From assembly GCA_012295275.1 (NCBI GenBank), contig CM022670.1, positions 3,279,335 to 3,343,334 of the forward strand: 64,000 nt of DNA. The letters are read 5' to 3'. Made by a program: the position numbers and the translations under genes. Source of the DNA: Chrysomallon squamiferum. Taxonomy: Eukaryota > Mollusca > Gastropoda > Neomphalida > Peltospiridae. Under the pieces are notes generated by a model. That model worked only from the letters and a program-made list of their open reading frames with translations, ran no database searches and had not been told where the DNA came from. Shown here piece by piece: positions 44,858 to 57,027 of this stretch (its first letter is position 1; the number at the start of each line of letters is the position of its first letter).

Positions 44858-47800
44858 GTGAGTTGCAAATACGTTTAATGCAGATATACGATTGGGTTCT
44901 GTAGTTTCAACCAGAGCTACTCAGTATTTTATATGTTACGTCTGCCTTTTTGACAGACAGTCGTCGCAATGTCACTACACTGTGTAGCAAGGTTAGCGTT
45001 CCTCATTTCCGGTGAATTGTGGTCACGTTATGGCACTAGGTTGCCTTTCAGCAAACCATTTCCCATTTGTGGTAACGTTTATGTCACCAAATAAAATATG
45101 GTAGTTTACATCTGAACTCAACTGGTAATGAGAATAATCAATAATCTACGAAAAAAATCATCAATTAATGCATTTGACAAGAAGATTACATCATACACAT
45201 GATCCAGTGAATGTGTCAATTGAGACCCTTTTAGTTATAAATGAAAAAGTGTTTGAACCATTGATAAATTTAGGTATTTTACAAGGTCATTTTAAAGAAT
45301 TAGTCACGTTATGACATGATGGTAGGAAAAATGCAGTGTATAACAGATGTCAAAGACTCAAATACCAGTATATTAAAACAGTACCATACTGATAGTCATC
45401 ATAGTGATACTGCCAATTTTTTTTACTGCTTTTAATAGTAATAATACTAATATCATATTGACATACAGTATACTAAAAAATAATGTTAATCATTCTCTTT
45501 TATATAGTTAAACTTGTAGAGAAAATATTTGTTTATTTGTTTTTAATTATTTATTTAACTACATTTTCATTTTATTTATTTTTATTTTTATTTTTCTAAT
45601 ATAGTAACGTCATTACACATCTCTATCCATTATTTTTTATGAGGACCACAATGGAAATAATCTTTTTGTATTATCCCCAGCAATGTAACAATATTTTTTT
45701 TATACAGACCTAGGATCTAATTATTTTAGATTTTTATTTTATAACATGTAACTGTACATATACTGGAATGTTTTCAGAAACAATTGCAACAATTGCACAA
45801 ACTTTAGATACTGATAACAATTAAAATTAATTACTACACTGTTATTTTTTTTTATGAAAAAGAAAGAAAGAAAAAAGTGAACAAATGTTATTTTTATTTC
45901 ATTTTATCAATGTTCTTATTATTTCTGCAATGGATGCAAGATGTATAATTTATTTTTTTAAATTTCAAGCAAAATAATACTGATATTAGCTGTATTATAA
46001 ATGCTGTACTCATTGCTTTTTTACACATTCATGTAAAATTTGTGCCTTTTCCTTTCATAAAATTTTTTCTCAGTTGTTAACTATATTTATTTATTTATTT
46101 ATATATTTATTTAGACACCCAAACTCACTGAAGATGAAATTCGAGTTCTGAAGGAATGTAATTTTGAAAGTCTGTGGTTCAGATGTAAGTACTGTTTTTT
46201 TTGTTGTTATATTTTGTTGTGTAGAACTAATAATTCTGCGATTTGAATGATAGGGGCATTCCTTCTTAGTGTCTCAGGTTTCATCTCCCATCTATCCCCT
46301 TCATAGTCCATTCATTGATATAGTGAGGGCGCCTGCATTTCTCAGAGATCCAGAGAGATGTGCCAGCAGGAGCTTTGGCATTTGTTAGGGACAACCAAGC
46401 TGGACTGGCCAATGGGTAGAGGCTGGACAGATATGGACCAAGGCCAGTAAGTGTGAAGTAACCCTAACAGAAACCTTGAATGCTAAAGTCAGATGTACTG
46501 GACTGCAAGACGCACTTTAATAGACCACAATACTATATGTAACTACATCTTCCAGGGAAATGTTCATAAAAGATGATGTGACATGAATTGATAATTGTTC
46601 TTTTTGATAGGGAGGGTTTATTTAAATAGGAGCAGGCTTTCATTATCATAGATTTAAAATTACTAATTATATATAAAATGATAATGCTAAATATATGTCT
46701 TTATTTACTTTTGTTCTTGTATAATGTGTAGTTTTATAATGAATTTAAATCTATTACTGATATCACAAACTGATAAATATTTTTTTTTGTTGTATTAGAG
46801 AATAATCTAGAAATATTATTGAAAAATTATTCAAAGTTACATTAAAAAACACAAAAATTATTGCATTTAAAAATGGTGTAATAATTATTTATCAGTATTA
46901 CCAAACATACTAACATCATCTTCATTTATAATGTTCTTTAAATTAAAGATTATTATTATAACATTATTTTTAGTTGGTTCATTTGTCATTATCAGTCATT
47001 CTAAAGTAAAAAAAAAATTGTTATGTTCTTTAAATCAAAAATTATAACATTATTTTTAGTTGGTACATTTAGAGGTACTTTTAATACATTTACATCGTTT
47101 CCAATTTCTTTTTATTACAGGTGTACCCCTCAGTATAGCACTGATGGGTACAACACAGTATCTTGTGAAAATAGGTAGGTACACTACTACAAAAATCTTA
47201 ATAAATATTTAAAGTCATGTGAAGAAAATTGGTAAATTTATTTAGTAATTTGCATAATCCTGCAGCAGATGTATTTTTAATTTGATTGATGGGTCATTCC
47301 ATGTCAAATCACTCCCCCAAAAAGATATTTTAAACCCGACCATCTCAGATCTTTATGAATCTTGATATACTTGTTGATTAAATTTCAAAAAAGGTTATCT
47401 CACGGTCACATGATCCTCAAGGTCAGTTTCAATGTCATAACAGAGGTCAACAGGTCAGCGTAACCCAACATTCTCCAGTCTGAACAATAATGGAATCCTT
47501 GTCATATTGCCTTTTCCACAATATTAGTTCAATGAAGATTGGTCCAGTAGTTCCTGAGATATGAGGGTTCAAAGGTTGGTGGCCACACCCATTTTCACTG
47601 AAAATCTCAAAATCTGGTGTGGGGGCCATATCTCCCACACAACTGGTTCAATTGGCCTAAAATTTGGTTTGGTGCTGTGGGATCCCAATCAACAAGTATA
47701 CCAAGTTTCATAAAAATCTGAGATGGCCAGGATTAATCCATTGGGTGATTTGACACAGAATGACCCTGATATAAAATTTGTTCCCTTTGACTTTGAGAAT

Positions 47801-50800
47801 TATAGTTAAGCTTCTAATTTTTCAAGATCCAGCCATTTCTTGCCTGTTGGCAAATCACATATAAAGGTTTGGTAAGACTGACCTATAATTAATAACCAGT
47901 AATATTTATTAATATTAAAATTTGTTGTTAAAAGCCTTTCACAGAATAACCAGAAATACATTTTATTTTCTCTCTCTCTTTTCAGGCTATCTTACAGCAC
48001 ATCCAAAGTATGGGACAGTGTTTAAAAACCTTGGTGAGTACTGCAGTATTGTTAAAGTCCTTTAATGGTATCCAGTTTAACACAACATTTTTTTTAGCAT
48101 TTTTAATATTTTATTCATTTGTAATTTATTTATATATTTATTAAATTCCCTGACTACGGGATGGTACATAATAAACATTTGTTGCTGCTAATCATTGTAG
48201 TTTCGTAGCAGCAGGTTTTGTCAGTCTTCTAATGTGTAAAAAAAAATCATTTGTTAGATACCTAGTAATTGTTGATATTCAAATGTGTTTAATAAGCAAA
48301 TATTTATTATTACTTTCTTAATAATTATTTAAAAGTGAAAAAATAAAATTCAGTAGAATACAAGATACCATAGCTTGAAAGATAAACAAGATTTATAAAA
48401 TTGAATTACATTTTTTATTTTTATTTTGCTTTAACAGCGGCCATGTTTGTTGGATACCTAGCTGGCAAACTGTCTTATCAAAACACCTGTCGCCAGAAGA
48501 TTCTCACTAAAATTCCTAACAGTCGACTTGCTCATGCTGTGATGGGAAAACAAGAAACTGCTGAACTGATAATGACGACAGGAGAGTGAGGATTTTTAAA
48601 AAGTTTATTTAGTTATTCACTAATGTTTTAAATAACAGTTTCTCTTAATTAGTAAAAATCAAAATTGAAGTTAACAAATTTTAAGTAGGGAATAAATTTT
48701 AAACAAAAACAGGAATTTAAAAAATGTATAAATAATGTAAGAAGTTCTATATACTATTAAAAATTACTTTAATACTTTCTTCAGAAGTGAGTTTTAAACT
48801 ATATCAGTTTTTTTGTGTTTTTCAAAAACTAAAAACAAGTAATTTTCATGGCAATATTCAAAGCAATACTAAGTTACGAAGAACATTATTAATTATAAAA
48901 AATGTATTAAACATTTTAAAGTCTCTTAATATAGTTTAAAATAGGTTTTACATTTTCAGTTAATTTATGCTTTTATGTGGTGAAAACCAAAAAGCCATAA
49001 CTTTAGCTGTTTCTAATACAATGATACTTGATGACCTGTCTGTCTTTCAATTCAAATGTGGGAGGGCTGATTATATAAATGTTATAGGGTGTGGTCTGAG
49101 GTAGGATTGGACACAGGATCAGTCCTCATTGATGCTTCAACTAGGATATCAATGATAACCCAGTCATAATTGTTCAGCATGTAAAATGTATAGTTACTGG
49201 TTGCCTAAACATTTTTAAGGAGAGAGCATTTTCTTTATCATGCCTCTAATCTTAACCATTTTTCTTTATTTATTTTTTTCATGTATGTGTAGACCAGAGG
49301 TGTCAGGAATTGTCTCAAACCCTGTTCGAGAGTTTACTCTAGAAATAGACACAAATCGATCCTCCAGTGAGCTTTCAAAGGAGCTGGATGACAACTTCAG
49401 ACCAACAGTGGACAGAGAAAGTAAGTTTCACACAACTAAATGACAGGTACAGAAAAAGCTTGAAAAACAATTTCTTTTTATTTAAATTTTTGTTTGTTTT
49501 TGTATATTATTATATTTAGGTTAATTTTATATATATATATTTATATATATGTTGCTCTGAACGTTTTGCATAAAACATCTCTTGTGTAAATGTTTGTGTC
49601 AGTTTTTATTTATATGGTTTAAAATAAATGTACAATGAAGTCTAGACTGCTCACAGTATGTCCCATTTCAGAATGTTTGACTTGTAATAGGCTGTATCTT
49701 AAAGATAATGCTAACAGTATTGGTCTGAGTTTCAGTTCTTTGTGTGCCTTTCTAGCCAGTACTACACAGCTGATGTATGAAAGAATTAATGCTCAAGTAT
49801 CTTTAGTAAGGTTGCAGTTACTTCTTATGTCGTTATCACTGGCCTCTTTAGTGAATTCTTTGTCTCAGTTTTGACTTCCTCTGTTCTTGTAGTGACTATT
49901 TGTAGTATAACGTATGTTGTTATCATTGGTATCTTTAGTAAATCCTTAGTTCTTTATTGACTATCTATATTATAATGCGTGTTGTTATCATCAGTATCTT
50001 TAGTTAATTCTTTGTCCCAATTTTGACTTCCTCTGTTCCTCTTATCTCTAGTATGTTGTTATCACTGGTCTCAGTTTGTTGACTGATGGTTTATATATAT
50101 CTGTAGTGAAAGTTGATGATCACAGAATATGCTTTCTTATTACGAAAAAATTAATTAAAAGATGTTGCTGTTCATAAAAGTAGCTAGTGCAGTGGTATCA
50201 GCACACTTTGTACATTAAGCATCACAGCAAAACCTTATCTAAAAGCTATTTAATACTGTTGTTTGAATCTTTTGAGTTGTTCTTATACCATTATTGATCA
50301 TTCCTTTCATAAACATTAAACAAATGAAATACAAGAAACAATTTGTTGACATCTTTAACCCCTTGTAATCAGAATAATGATAATTTTTGTATTTGCAGAG
50401 AATTTTTTTTTTTTTTAACCACAAGTATTGGAAAGACCTCCTGATAAGAACCAGAACCAGTATTCCTTATTATTTTATACATTTCAGTAAGAAAAAGGCC
50501 CAGTGATGAAGGTGATGAATCATTCAGATTCACATCGTACGACGAGCTAAGACGCCGCAATAGAATGGAGTATGAGAAGAAGGCGCCTGTACTAGAGAGA
50601 CAACCTGGACCACTGGACAATGCGCCAACAAGACGAACTTCACGCCAGCCAGGGTGGTCAGGAGGTGACACTGCACAGCCTCCTAAAATAGGTTTGTTTT
50701 CCCACGTGTTTATATTTTATTATATAATTTTTACATGTCTTCAACTGTTTCATAAATAAACAGAAATTGAAATACTAATCCACACTGTGCAGTTGAACTA

Positions 50801-51283
50801 TGGAAACATATCACATATTAGTTAATTTTTTTGGTTTTACAAATAATCTTTAGTTAAAAATAGTATCGAATATCTTTTTCCTAGGATTATCATCTATTCT
50901 CATTTCTTAAATTTCTGAGGAATAAATGTATACATTGATATGCCAGCAATATTTTAAAATTAATTCTCAGTGGAAAAGCATTTATTGTGCTTATTGTAGG
51001 TCTTGCTTTCTTAAAGTAAGTTATATTTTGTTTTTAGCATCACTAAAAGATATTTGCTAAGTTAATCTTTTTTTTTTTTAACTTGATAATTCTTGGTAGT
51101 TAAGTTCAGTGATTGCTGTATATGCAGTAAGAATAGATTAGGATAGTTACACCTTCTTAAGAGTATCATTGAAGTTGTATCTTCCTTAAAGAAACTTTTT
51201 ATTAGTAACAATGTGTTCTATAATTTTATTTTGACTTTTCAGAGAGAAAGAAAAACGTATATGGTGATGAATGGGATGAGTGA
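44786..51283 (+). CDS. OCIAD1: OCIA domain-containing protein 1, complete, 8 coding exons
   Basis: Coding exons: 44786-44857, 46115-46184, 47121-47174, 47986-48033, 48438-48585, 49293-49420, 50488-50691, 51243-51283. They sum to 765 bp, 254 codons plus TGA, with all phases consistent; human OCIAD1 is of similar size. The OCIA domain spans roughly residues 25-115: an acidic start (E-D-E-I-R-V), E-C-N-x-E-S-x-W-F-R, a first hydrophobic segment (C-V-P-L-S-I-A-L), H-P-K-Y-G, then a second one followed by G-Y-x-A-G-K-L-S-Y. A conserved Y-D-E-L-R-x-R-N-R element lies near residue 190 and the protein ends Y-G-D-E-W-D-E, the typical OCIAD1 tail. OCIAD1 is a membrane protein of endosomes and mitochondria linked to respiratory-complex assembly and cell signalling; this is family knowledge. 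The tail and length separate it from the shorter OCIAD2. Confidence 0.93.
46115..46184 (+). CDS. OCIAD1: OCIAD1 coding exon 2 (start of OCIA domain)
   Basis: Acceptor TTATTTAG ends at 46114; donor AGAT|GTAAGT. Encodes T-P-K-L-T-E-D-E-I through S-L-W-F-R, the hallmark start of the OCIA domain. Ends in phase 1. Confidence 0.93.
46250..46520. other. Less AT-rich block in OCIAD1 intron 2, probable repeat fragment
   Basis: Clearly richer in G+C than the surrounding intron and free of simple repeats. It has no reading frame worth naming and no terminal repeats I could find. It may be an old transposon fragment. Confidence 0.3.
47121..47174 (+). CDS. OCIAD1: OCIAD1 coding exon 3 (first hydrophobic segment)
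   Basis: 54 bp between TTATTACAG and ATAG|GTAGGT. Encodes C-V-P-L-S-I-A-L-M-G-T-T-Q-Y-L-V-K-I, matching the first membrane segment of the OCIA domain. Confidence 0.9.
47291..47766. mobile_element. 476-bp MITE in OCIAD1 intron 3, foldback family with 4-bp target duplication
   Basis: The ends are inverted copies starting GGGTCATTCC and ending GGAATGACCC-like (here AGAATGACCC), each followed by TCAAATCAC-type sequence. The outer roughly 100 bp pair with each other. TGAT flanks both sides (47287-47290 and 47767-47770), a 4-bp target-site duplication. The interior matches, with divergence, the right arm of the larger element at 58351-61203. No coding capacity. Confidence 0.85.
47986..48033 (+). 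CDS. OCIAD1: OCIAD1 coding exon 4 (H-P-K-Y-G loop)
   Basis: 48 bp after a long polypyrimidine tract and TTTTCAG; donor CTTG|GTGAGT. Encodes Y-L-T-A-H-P-K-Y-G-T-V-F-K-N-L, including the family's invariant H-P-K-Y-G. Confidence 0.92.
48438..48585 (+). CDS. OCIAD1: OCIAD1 coding exon 5 (second hydrophobic segment)
   Basis: Acceptor TTTAACAG; donor GGAGA|GTGAGG, phase 2. Encodes G-Y-L-A-G-K-L-S-Y followed by a cysteine-containing helix and a polar linker. Confidence 0.93.
49293..49420 (+). CDS. OCIAD1: OCIAD1 coding exon 6 (linker)
   Basis: Acceptor TGTGTAG; donor GAAA|GTAAGT. A serine- and acid-rich segment, poorly conserved in the family. The phase fits exons 5 and 7. Confidence 0.88.
49820..50080. 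repeat. Degenerate 70-84-bp minisatellite in OCIAD1 intron 6
   Basis: The phrase TTGTTATCA followed by a TCTTTAGT-type and a TGACTTCCTCTGTTC-type segment recurs four times (near 49828, 49912, 49982 and 50052) with unequal spacing. Confidence 0.7.
50488..50691 (+). CDS. OCIAD1: OCIAD1 coding exon 7 (C-terminal conserved box)
   Basis: Acceptor ATTTCAG; donor ATAG|GTTTGT. Encodes R-K-R-P-S-D-E-G then S-Y-D-E-L-R-R-R-N-R, which aligns with the T-Y-E-E-L-R box of vertebrate OCIAD1, then a proline/arginine-rich stretch. Confidence 0.92.
51243..51283 (+). CDS. OCIAD1: OCIAD1 coding exon 8 (terminal)
   Basis: Acceptor CTTTTCAG; only 12 full codons ending Y-G-D-E-W-D-E and TGA at 51281-51283. The end is nearly identical to the vertebrate protein's. 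Confidence 0.95.
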
Positions 51284-53712
51284 AATAGCTACTAGATTTC
51301 TCCCGGTACTTACTAGCAGTTGTGATTGTGTGTATCTGAAAACACAATGACTACGTATCAATTGTGAAGACTGCATTTTGTATACAATGTCATGAACATA
51401 TATAAAAATAACAAAGACTGTAAGAACTAAAATTAATTTACCTCTTAGAACATGGATGTTTTTGGATTTGTTTTATTATTGTACTCCTTTTTTTGTTTAA
51501 TTGATTCATCAACTTATAAATTTGTAAATGGTCAGGTACGTTTGGTATTATATGTTACTTGTTAGGGAGAGTAATAATAATTAATATTTGTGTGAATATA
51601 TATAATTATAGCATGTTTTGCTAATTCATAACAGAATTTGACTAGTTTGAAAGTTACTGTTACGGTCATGACAGATTTCAACTAGCACAACAAATTATTT
51701 AAAAAGTGAGATTGTCAAATCTTTTGATAAATGTAAAAGTACTGGCATTGGCAGTGAAAGGGGCCTTGGTATATATCCTCTTATGAGGAATTATTTGCCT
51801 GTGTATATGCATCTATATCTTAAGCAGTGGACATATAATGGTGCTTCATGTTCTCAGAATTTCCAGTATATTTTGTTTTCATTCAAATAGTGCTTGTATT
51901 CTAGAGATTAAAACACACAAAATGTCAAAGTTAATTGTATTTTTGTGTATGCTGTTAATGTGTGCACACTAGAGAATCCAACCACTGACCAAATTTTCAG
52001 AAACTTTTTTTTTTTTTAAATAAAAACTAACACTGAATAGAACACGTTTAAATTGAAAGTATCATCATTGTTCATTGTAACTGCATGTGGTTTACACATT
52101 AAAAGACATATATAACAATGATTTTGTGTTATTGGTTTTCCTTAGGTTTTTTCTTTTTAACTGGACATATAAATGGATGACCAGTCAGTCAGAATTTGCT
52201 GGTTTGCTGCTGAGAATAACTCAGTAATAACAGAAATTATGTTGTCATATTTGAAATTAGTATTGACCGTTTTGTATGAATTTAAATAAAAATTAAATAA
52301 AGACCACTGTATGTAATGAAGGCACTGGATATTTAAAACTGTGTGTTATTTACTTTATGGAATAAGTAACTGGAAATATTTTGTAATTGGGTTTTTTGTG
52401 TTAACTCAGATGAAGACAAATAAAAAAACATTTTGTTTAATGTTTGTTAGTTGTTTTTGTTCTCATTCTTTCACTTTTATTCACTGGCATAATAAAAATT
52501 CTCATGTTTACTTCACATATCTGATATCTCATATGAATAAAGATGTTAAGATTATAAAATAAATACTTGTTCAGTCAGATGTTTTGGAGCATCACAGTCA
52601 CAGAGAAAGAATGGAATGATTGGATTTTTTTTTTTTTTAAATCTTGATGTATGCCAGATGTTGAATTATTTAATAAAATACCTGGTGTTATATGAGGGTC
52701 ACAAATGAATTCTAAATTAATGCCAACAATTTGGGTTAAAATATATGGAAACACTCCAACCCAGAAAGATACGTGATTATATCTGAATATTACAGATCAT
52801 ACAGCTGTAATCGGACATTGGGTAAGAAACTGAAACACCTTTTATAGCTTTAACAGTAATGAATTATTTGACTACCTGTTTTTCTTCTATGTATGGGAAA
52901 ATATTTAAAGATTTCTTGGGAGTGGTGGCAACAGGTTTGTTTTTAATCTCATTATTATAAAAGTTTGACACTACATGAACGTTCAGATCTTTGATTTGTT
53001 TATTCATTCTCAAAATCTGTAACATTTAAAAGTTATTTCTGAAGAATAATAAGTACACATTTTCTTTTTCCCTTGTGTAGCATGTGTTTACAAATAATAG
53101 CAAAATATAAATTTAAACATGCTGTTACATTAGGTAATCCAAAAAATTATGACAATATATTTTATGAAATTAAATGCATTATTACAAATATTTATCAGTA
53201 ATATTATGTAATATTTTTATTATTATTTTGTTTTGACAGCCTGCATTAAGCAGTAACAATTTAAAGAAAATGATTTTTATTTAACATTTTTATCTTCCTC
53301 ACCTATATATATATATAGTTTTTTTTTTTTTTTTTTTTTTTGCTTAAATAATTAGTAGAGATATCTTTGTATACACTGTCAATACTTCCATATTAAAGGT
53401 TACCTTGATTTGTTTTTACCTTTAGGAAATTATTATTTTAAAATTAGCCATATGCATACACTGCAGCTAATTCATATTACAAAATGTAACAGAATATTTC
53501 AAGTTGAGCAACTCTGGTCAGTTTTTCAAGCTATCATTCTGTATCTGTAAACAGAACTGGGTCTCATCCTTCCAAGCTTTTCATTATATTTTCTTGTACT
53601 GTGCCACCACTCAAATTCAAGCACCAGAATTTTTTTTTTTTTTTTTTAAATATTGTATCATACTGTTAAAATAATACTTTTAGCTGTTTCTTTCAAATTC
53701 ACACACACCCAT
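51284..53712. other. Convergent spacer: 3'UTRs of OCIAD1 (+) and NUDCD2 (-)
   Basis: AT-rich, no additional coding sequence. The left part is OCIAD1 3'UTR and the right part NUDCD2 3'UTR. A TTTATT (AATAAA on the minus strand) near 53276 is the likely NUDCD2 poly(A) signal. Several T homopolymers (for example 53320-53341) are present. Confidence 0.55.
52285..52301 (+). terminator. OCIAD1: Candidate polyadenylation signals of OCIAD1
   Basis: Two AATAAA hexamers (52285-52290 and 52296-52301) followed within 50 bp by a GTGTGT element. They would give a 3'UTR of about 1.0 kb. An earlier AATAAA at 52019 is an alternative. Confidence 0.5.
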
Positions 53713-53784
53713 TCAAGGCATTGTTGGTCCACCTCCATGATAATTTCCTGTGACTGTTGCATTACCAAAATCAAATCCTGGATT
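53713..53784 (-). CDS. NUDCD2: NUDCD2 exon 4 (terminal)
   Basis: 23 codons plus TGA after the acceptor CTTTCAG. Begins N-P-G-F-D-F and contains G-N-Y-H-G-G-G-P, the conserved NUDCD2 end. Separated from exon 3 by a 2.3-kb AT-rich intron in which I see nothing else. Confidence 0.93.
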   Translation of the reverse strand, partial: NPGFDFGNATVTGNYHGGGPTMP

Positions 53785-56700
53785 CTGAAAGTATTAAAAA
53801 GGGATTACATTAAGAAAACTTGGTATGAACATCTCCCTCCCTCCCATTCCAAATACACTATCCAATATATGTAATAATAGCCATGCATATAAACATACCT
53901 ATATATATTTTAACTCTTATGCATATATATGAACAAAAAATTGATGTGAATATTCATTAAGAACATAATAGTACCTTTTTGGACAATAATAAATAAAATT
54001 TCAAAACACAGGCTATTACTTAAATCATTTAAGTTCACATAAACTGCATAAATGGATGACCCTAAGTGTCTTATTGGGGAAACAACTGTTCCTGTTGTTT
54101 TTGTGGTTTTTCATAAATCAATACTTATAGACACTGTTAGCAGAACACATGTAAACTTATTCTATTTATATCTCATGTTTACTCACTCTGTCACACACTC
54201 TGTCACACAATCACACACACTCCCTCTCTTTTTTTCTCTTTCCCTCTCACAGAGTACAGATAGTTCATTAAATACATGTTCAGTTCATGAACAGAAAGAA
54301 ATTATTTATATCTGTAATATTTGATACAAAAAGTTTTTATTAAAAATTATCTTCATTGACAAATACTCATCTGAATCAGGGATAAATATTATAATAATTG
54401 GAAAATATTTCTTCAAATTAATATTTAAAAAAAAAAAAAAAAAATATATTAAATTGTATCAATTAAGAAAGTAAATTTATATTTTGTACATAAATACAGC
54501 AATGATTTTTCAAGCCTTCAATACAAATTAAGCTTTAATTTTCTAATGCATCCCATACACACCAACACCAATTATAAAAGAAAATACTTTTAAAATTTTT
54601 TAAAAAAGATATGTCATAGAAACTTATTAACAAATTATTTTGATTTAAATTAATGAATTAGTGATGTTAACACAAAATCTGTTAATTAATCAAACTACAG
54701 TTTCATTAAAATATATTAATTATATGTTAATATGTTCCTTGCAAACTGCTAATTGTAAATTCACGTCTTTTCTCTTGATTCTTATCAGTTCAGTGTTTTC
54801 TAAGTCTAATAATTATTATCATCACTTTTATTTATGCACTTACTTACTTCATGGATGACACAATATTTTCCTTTTCATTAAAATAATATAAATAAAATAA
54901 AATGAATATATAAATAAATAATAATAACAATAATGATACAACTAAATGTCTCATAAGAGTCATAAAATTTCATTTTTTTTGAAAAAATCCATTAGTTATG
55001 AAAACTGATGATTTAAAATTTTTAAAAAAAGGATCCAAAGGATGAAGTTGCCATGGAAACCTTCTTGTTTCTTCAAATTATTGTTTCATTATAATAAAAG
55101 ATCCAGTGGCTGACCACATAGAAGTGTCTTCATTATTTCATTATTACAGATCCAAACCTCGATTAACTATTTCATCACAAGGTAATCCCTTCTCCCTATT
55201 GAATAAAACATCAAGAAAAATCAATTTCAACTGCTGTGTTTTAAAATATACCAACCAGGAGAATTTCATTTAGATTAATTAACCCATTTGATGACAAATC
55301 ATAATTTTACTTTTTTTGTACTTAGTTTTTGTATGATGTGGGATTTTTTTTTTTTTTTTTAGTTTGTTTTGTGAGATGTTTTTACTACTCAAGGTAATAC
55401 TAATTTTATTTTCACCAACAAGACTATAAACAGTAATGAAATATACTAATGTATATTAATTTAAGTTTAATTAATTTAGTAATTTATTGATTAAGTCTGT
55501 TAAATTTTATTATTATTATTAAAGGGGGAAGAAAAATAATATATGTCACGAATCATGGATTATTTATTAATACCTCCATTTATTTTATATTTTTATATTT
55601 TTGTTTAACACATATATTGGTTACCAATAAGTTCTAGATTATAGCTGTTTTTTATGTGTCAGAAAATCTGTCCACTTTGTAATGTATATATTAATAATAA
55701 TAATTAATGTTTCAAAAAAAGTTCTAAATTTGACATAATAAGATGTTGTCACTTGGTATTTTTATTGGATTTTTTTAATGATTTTTTTCAATTTTATGCC
55801 CATTTGATATTAAAAATTCTTAAAACAAACAACAAAATGGGACTGAAATCTTTCTAAAATCTTAATGATTTCAAAATTTAAGATGAAATAACTTAAAACT
55901 ATAAACAAATTCTGAAAATAATTCAAGTTAAGAAAATGAAACAATAAAACAATGTATATGAATGAAATATTTATGAATTCAAAAATGCTGAAAATAAACA
56001 ATATGTTAAACAAGAATTTGAGAATTTTGGGGTTATAATTTTAACTACTATATATATCTATTAAAAAAGTAGGTATAGTTTATTACCTCTCGTTGAAAAC
56101 GTTCCAGTGTTAATTTTTTCTCCATTTCATCAAATGTCAATGGATCAGCTATATATTTATCAACTAACAAAGACTTCCAACATCGGTCAGGAGAGCTATG
56201 AGCCTTTGAAAGCACAATTCTTATCAACTTTTTGTCCTCTGAAAATTCAACATAAAAACATTTACACACAGGTGATTTAGAAGAATTTAATAAATTAAAT
56301 CAATAAAATAAAAATAAAAAATAAAAAAATAATTTAGAAAAAGGTAAAAACATATGATGCAATAAGTATTATCAATTTTATAAAATAAGATTGTAACTAA
56401 ATATATATTAATTCCATAAGTGTAAAATGAAAATGAAAAAGAAAAAAACAAAAAAGAAAGTATTTTACCTAATGTCCATAATGAATCATCTGAATGTATT
56501 TCTTCATAAAGATCACCCTTATAAAATGAAATAACAAGTTTGAATGACATACTTTAATAAGCTAACGTCAAGAGATGAAAAGATAATTTGTTCACTAAGC
56601 AATAAGCTTATACTTATTAAATGTGACATTTTTAGAACGCAACTGAATAAAGGATCGTTGATAATATGTAATAAAGAGAGAGAAAAAATTAAAGAAATGA

Positions 56701-57027
56701 ACAATCATTTATTAGGAAAATCAAATGTTATTAAATTTCAAATCATATTTTCTCAAAAATAAAAATAATTTTTGAACGATTTGACTCATATTTATCAGTG
56801 TTTTAATTAGCTTATATTTAGTATTTAAATGTAATTACGTCTATCATTGTCGTTCCTTTAACAGTGACAGAAATATGTTTAGTCTTTGTGATACATTTGA
56901 TTTCCTTTGACGAACAACCTTCGGGTACATCGATTTCAATATGAACTTCTTCCACTGTTTGCCACCATCGTCCCCAATCAGTTTTGCAAGCAGCAATACC
57001 GCTTTTTTCATCAAATGCCATATCCAT
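53713..57027 (-). CDS. NUDCD2: NudC domain-containing protein 2, complete, 4 coding exons
   Basis: Minus-strand exons: 56839-57027, 56469-56517, 56087-56238, 53713-53784; 462 bp, 153 codons plus TGA, close to the 157 residues of human NUDCD2. The CS (p23-like) domain runs from about residue 15 to 100: W-G-x-W-x-Q-T-x-E-E-V, then a beta strand with I-E-I-D-V-P, and after exon 2 W-T-L-E-D-K-K-L-I-R-I-V-L. The family-specific tail follows: C-W-x-S-L-L, I-A-D-P, L-T-L-E-R-F-Q, then N-P-G-F-D-F and G-N-Y-x-G-G-G-P. NudC-family proteins act as HSP90 co-chaperones that stabilise dynein-pathway clients such as LIS1. The ATG at 57027 (A at -3, G at +4) is chosen; a second in-frame ATG lies two codons later at 57021. 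Confidence 0.94.
56087..56238 (-). CDS. NUDCD2: NUDCD2 exon 3
   Basis: 152 bp between AATTTTCAG and GAGAG|GTAATA. Encodes E-D-K-K-L-I-R-I-V-L to L-T-L-E-R-F-Q-R-E, the end of the CS fold and the C-terminal helix. Confidence 0.93.
56469..56517 (-). CDS. NUDCD2: NUDCD2 exon 2
   Basis: 49 bp between TTATAAG and ATTAG|GTAAAA. Encodes G-D-L-Y-E-E-I-H-S-D-D-S-L-W-T-L, the strand of the CS domain before W-T-L-E-D. Confidence 0.9.
56839..57027 (-). CDS. NUDCD2: NUDCD2 exon 1
   Basis: 63 codons, phase 0. Donor ATAGAC|GTAATT (GT at 56837-56838) is weaker than usual but gives the only in-frame join to exon 2. Contains W-G-R-W-W-Q-T-V-E-E-V. Confidence 0.9.
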
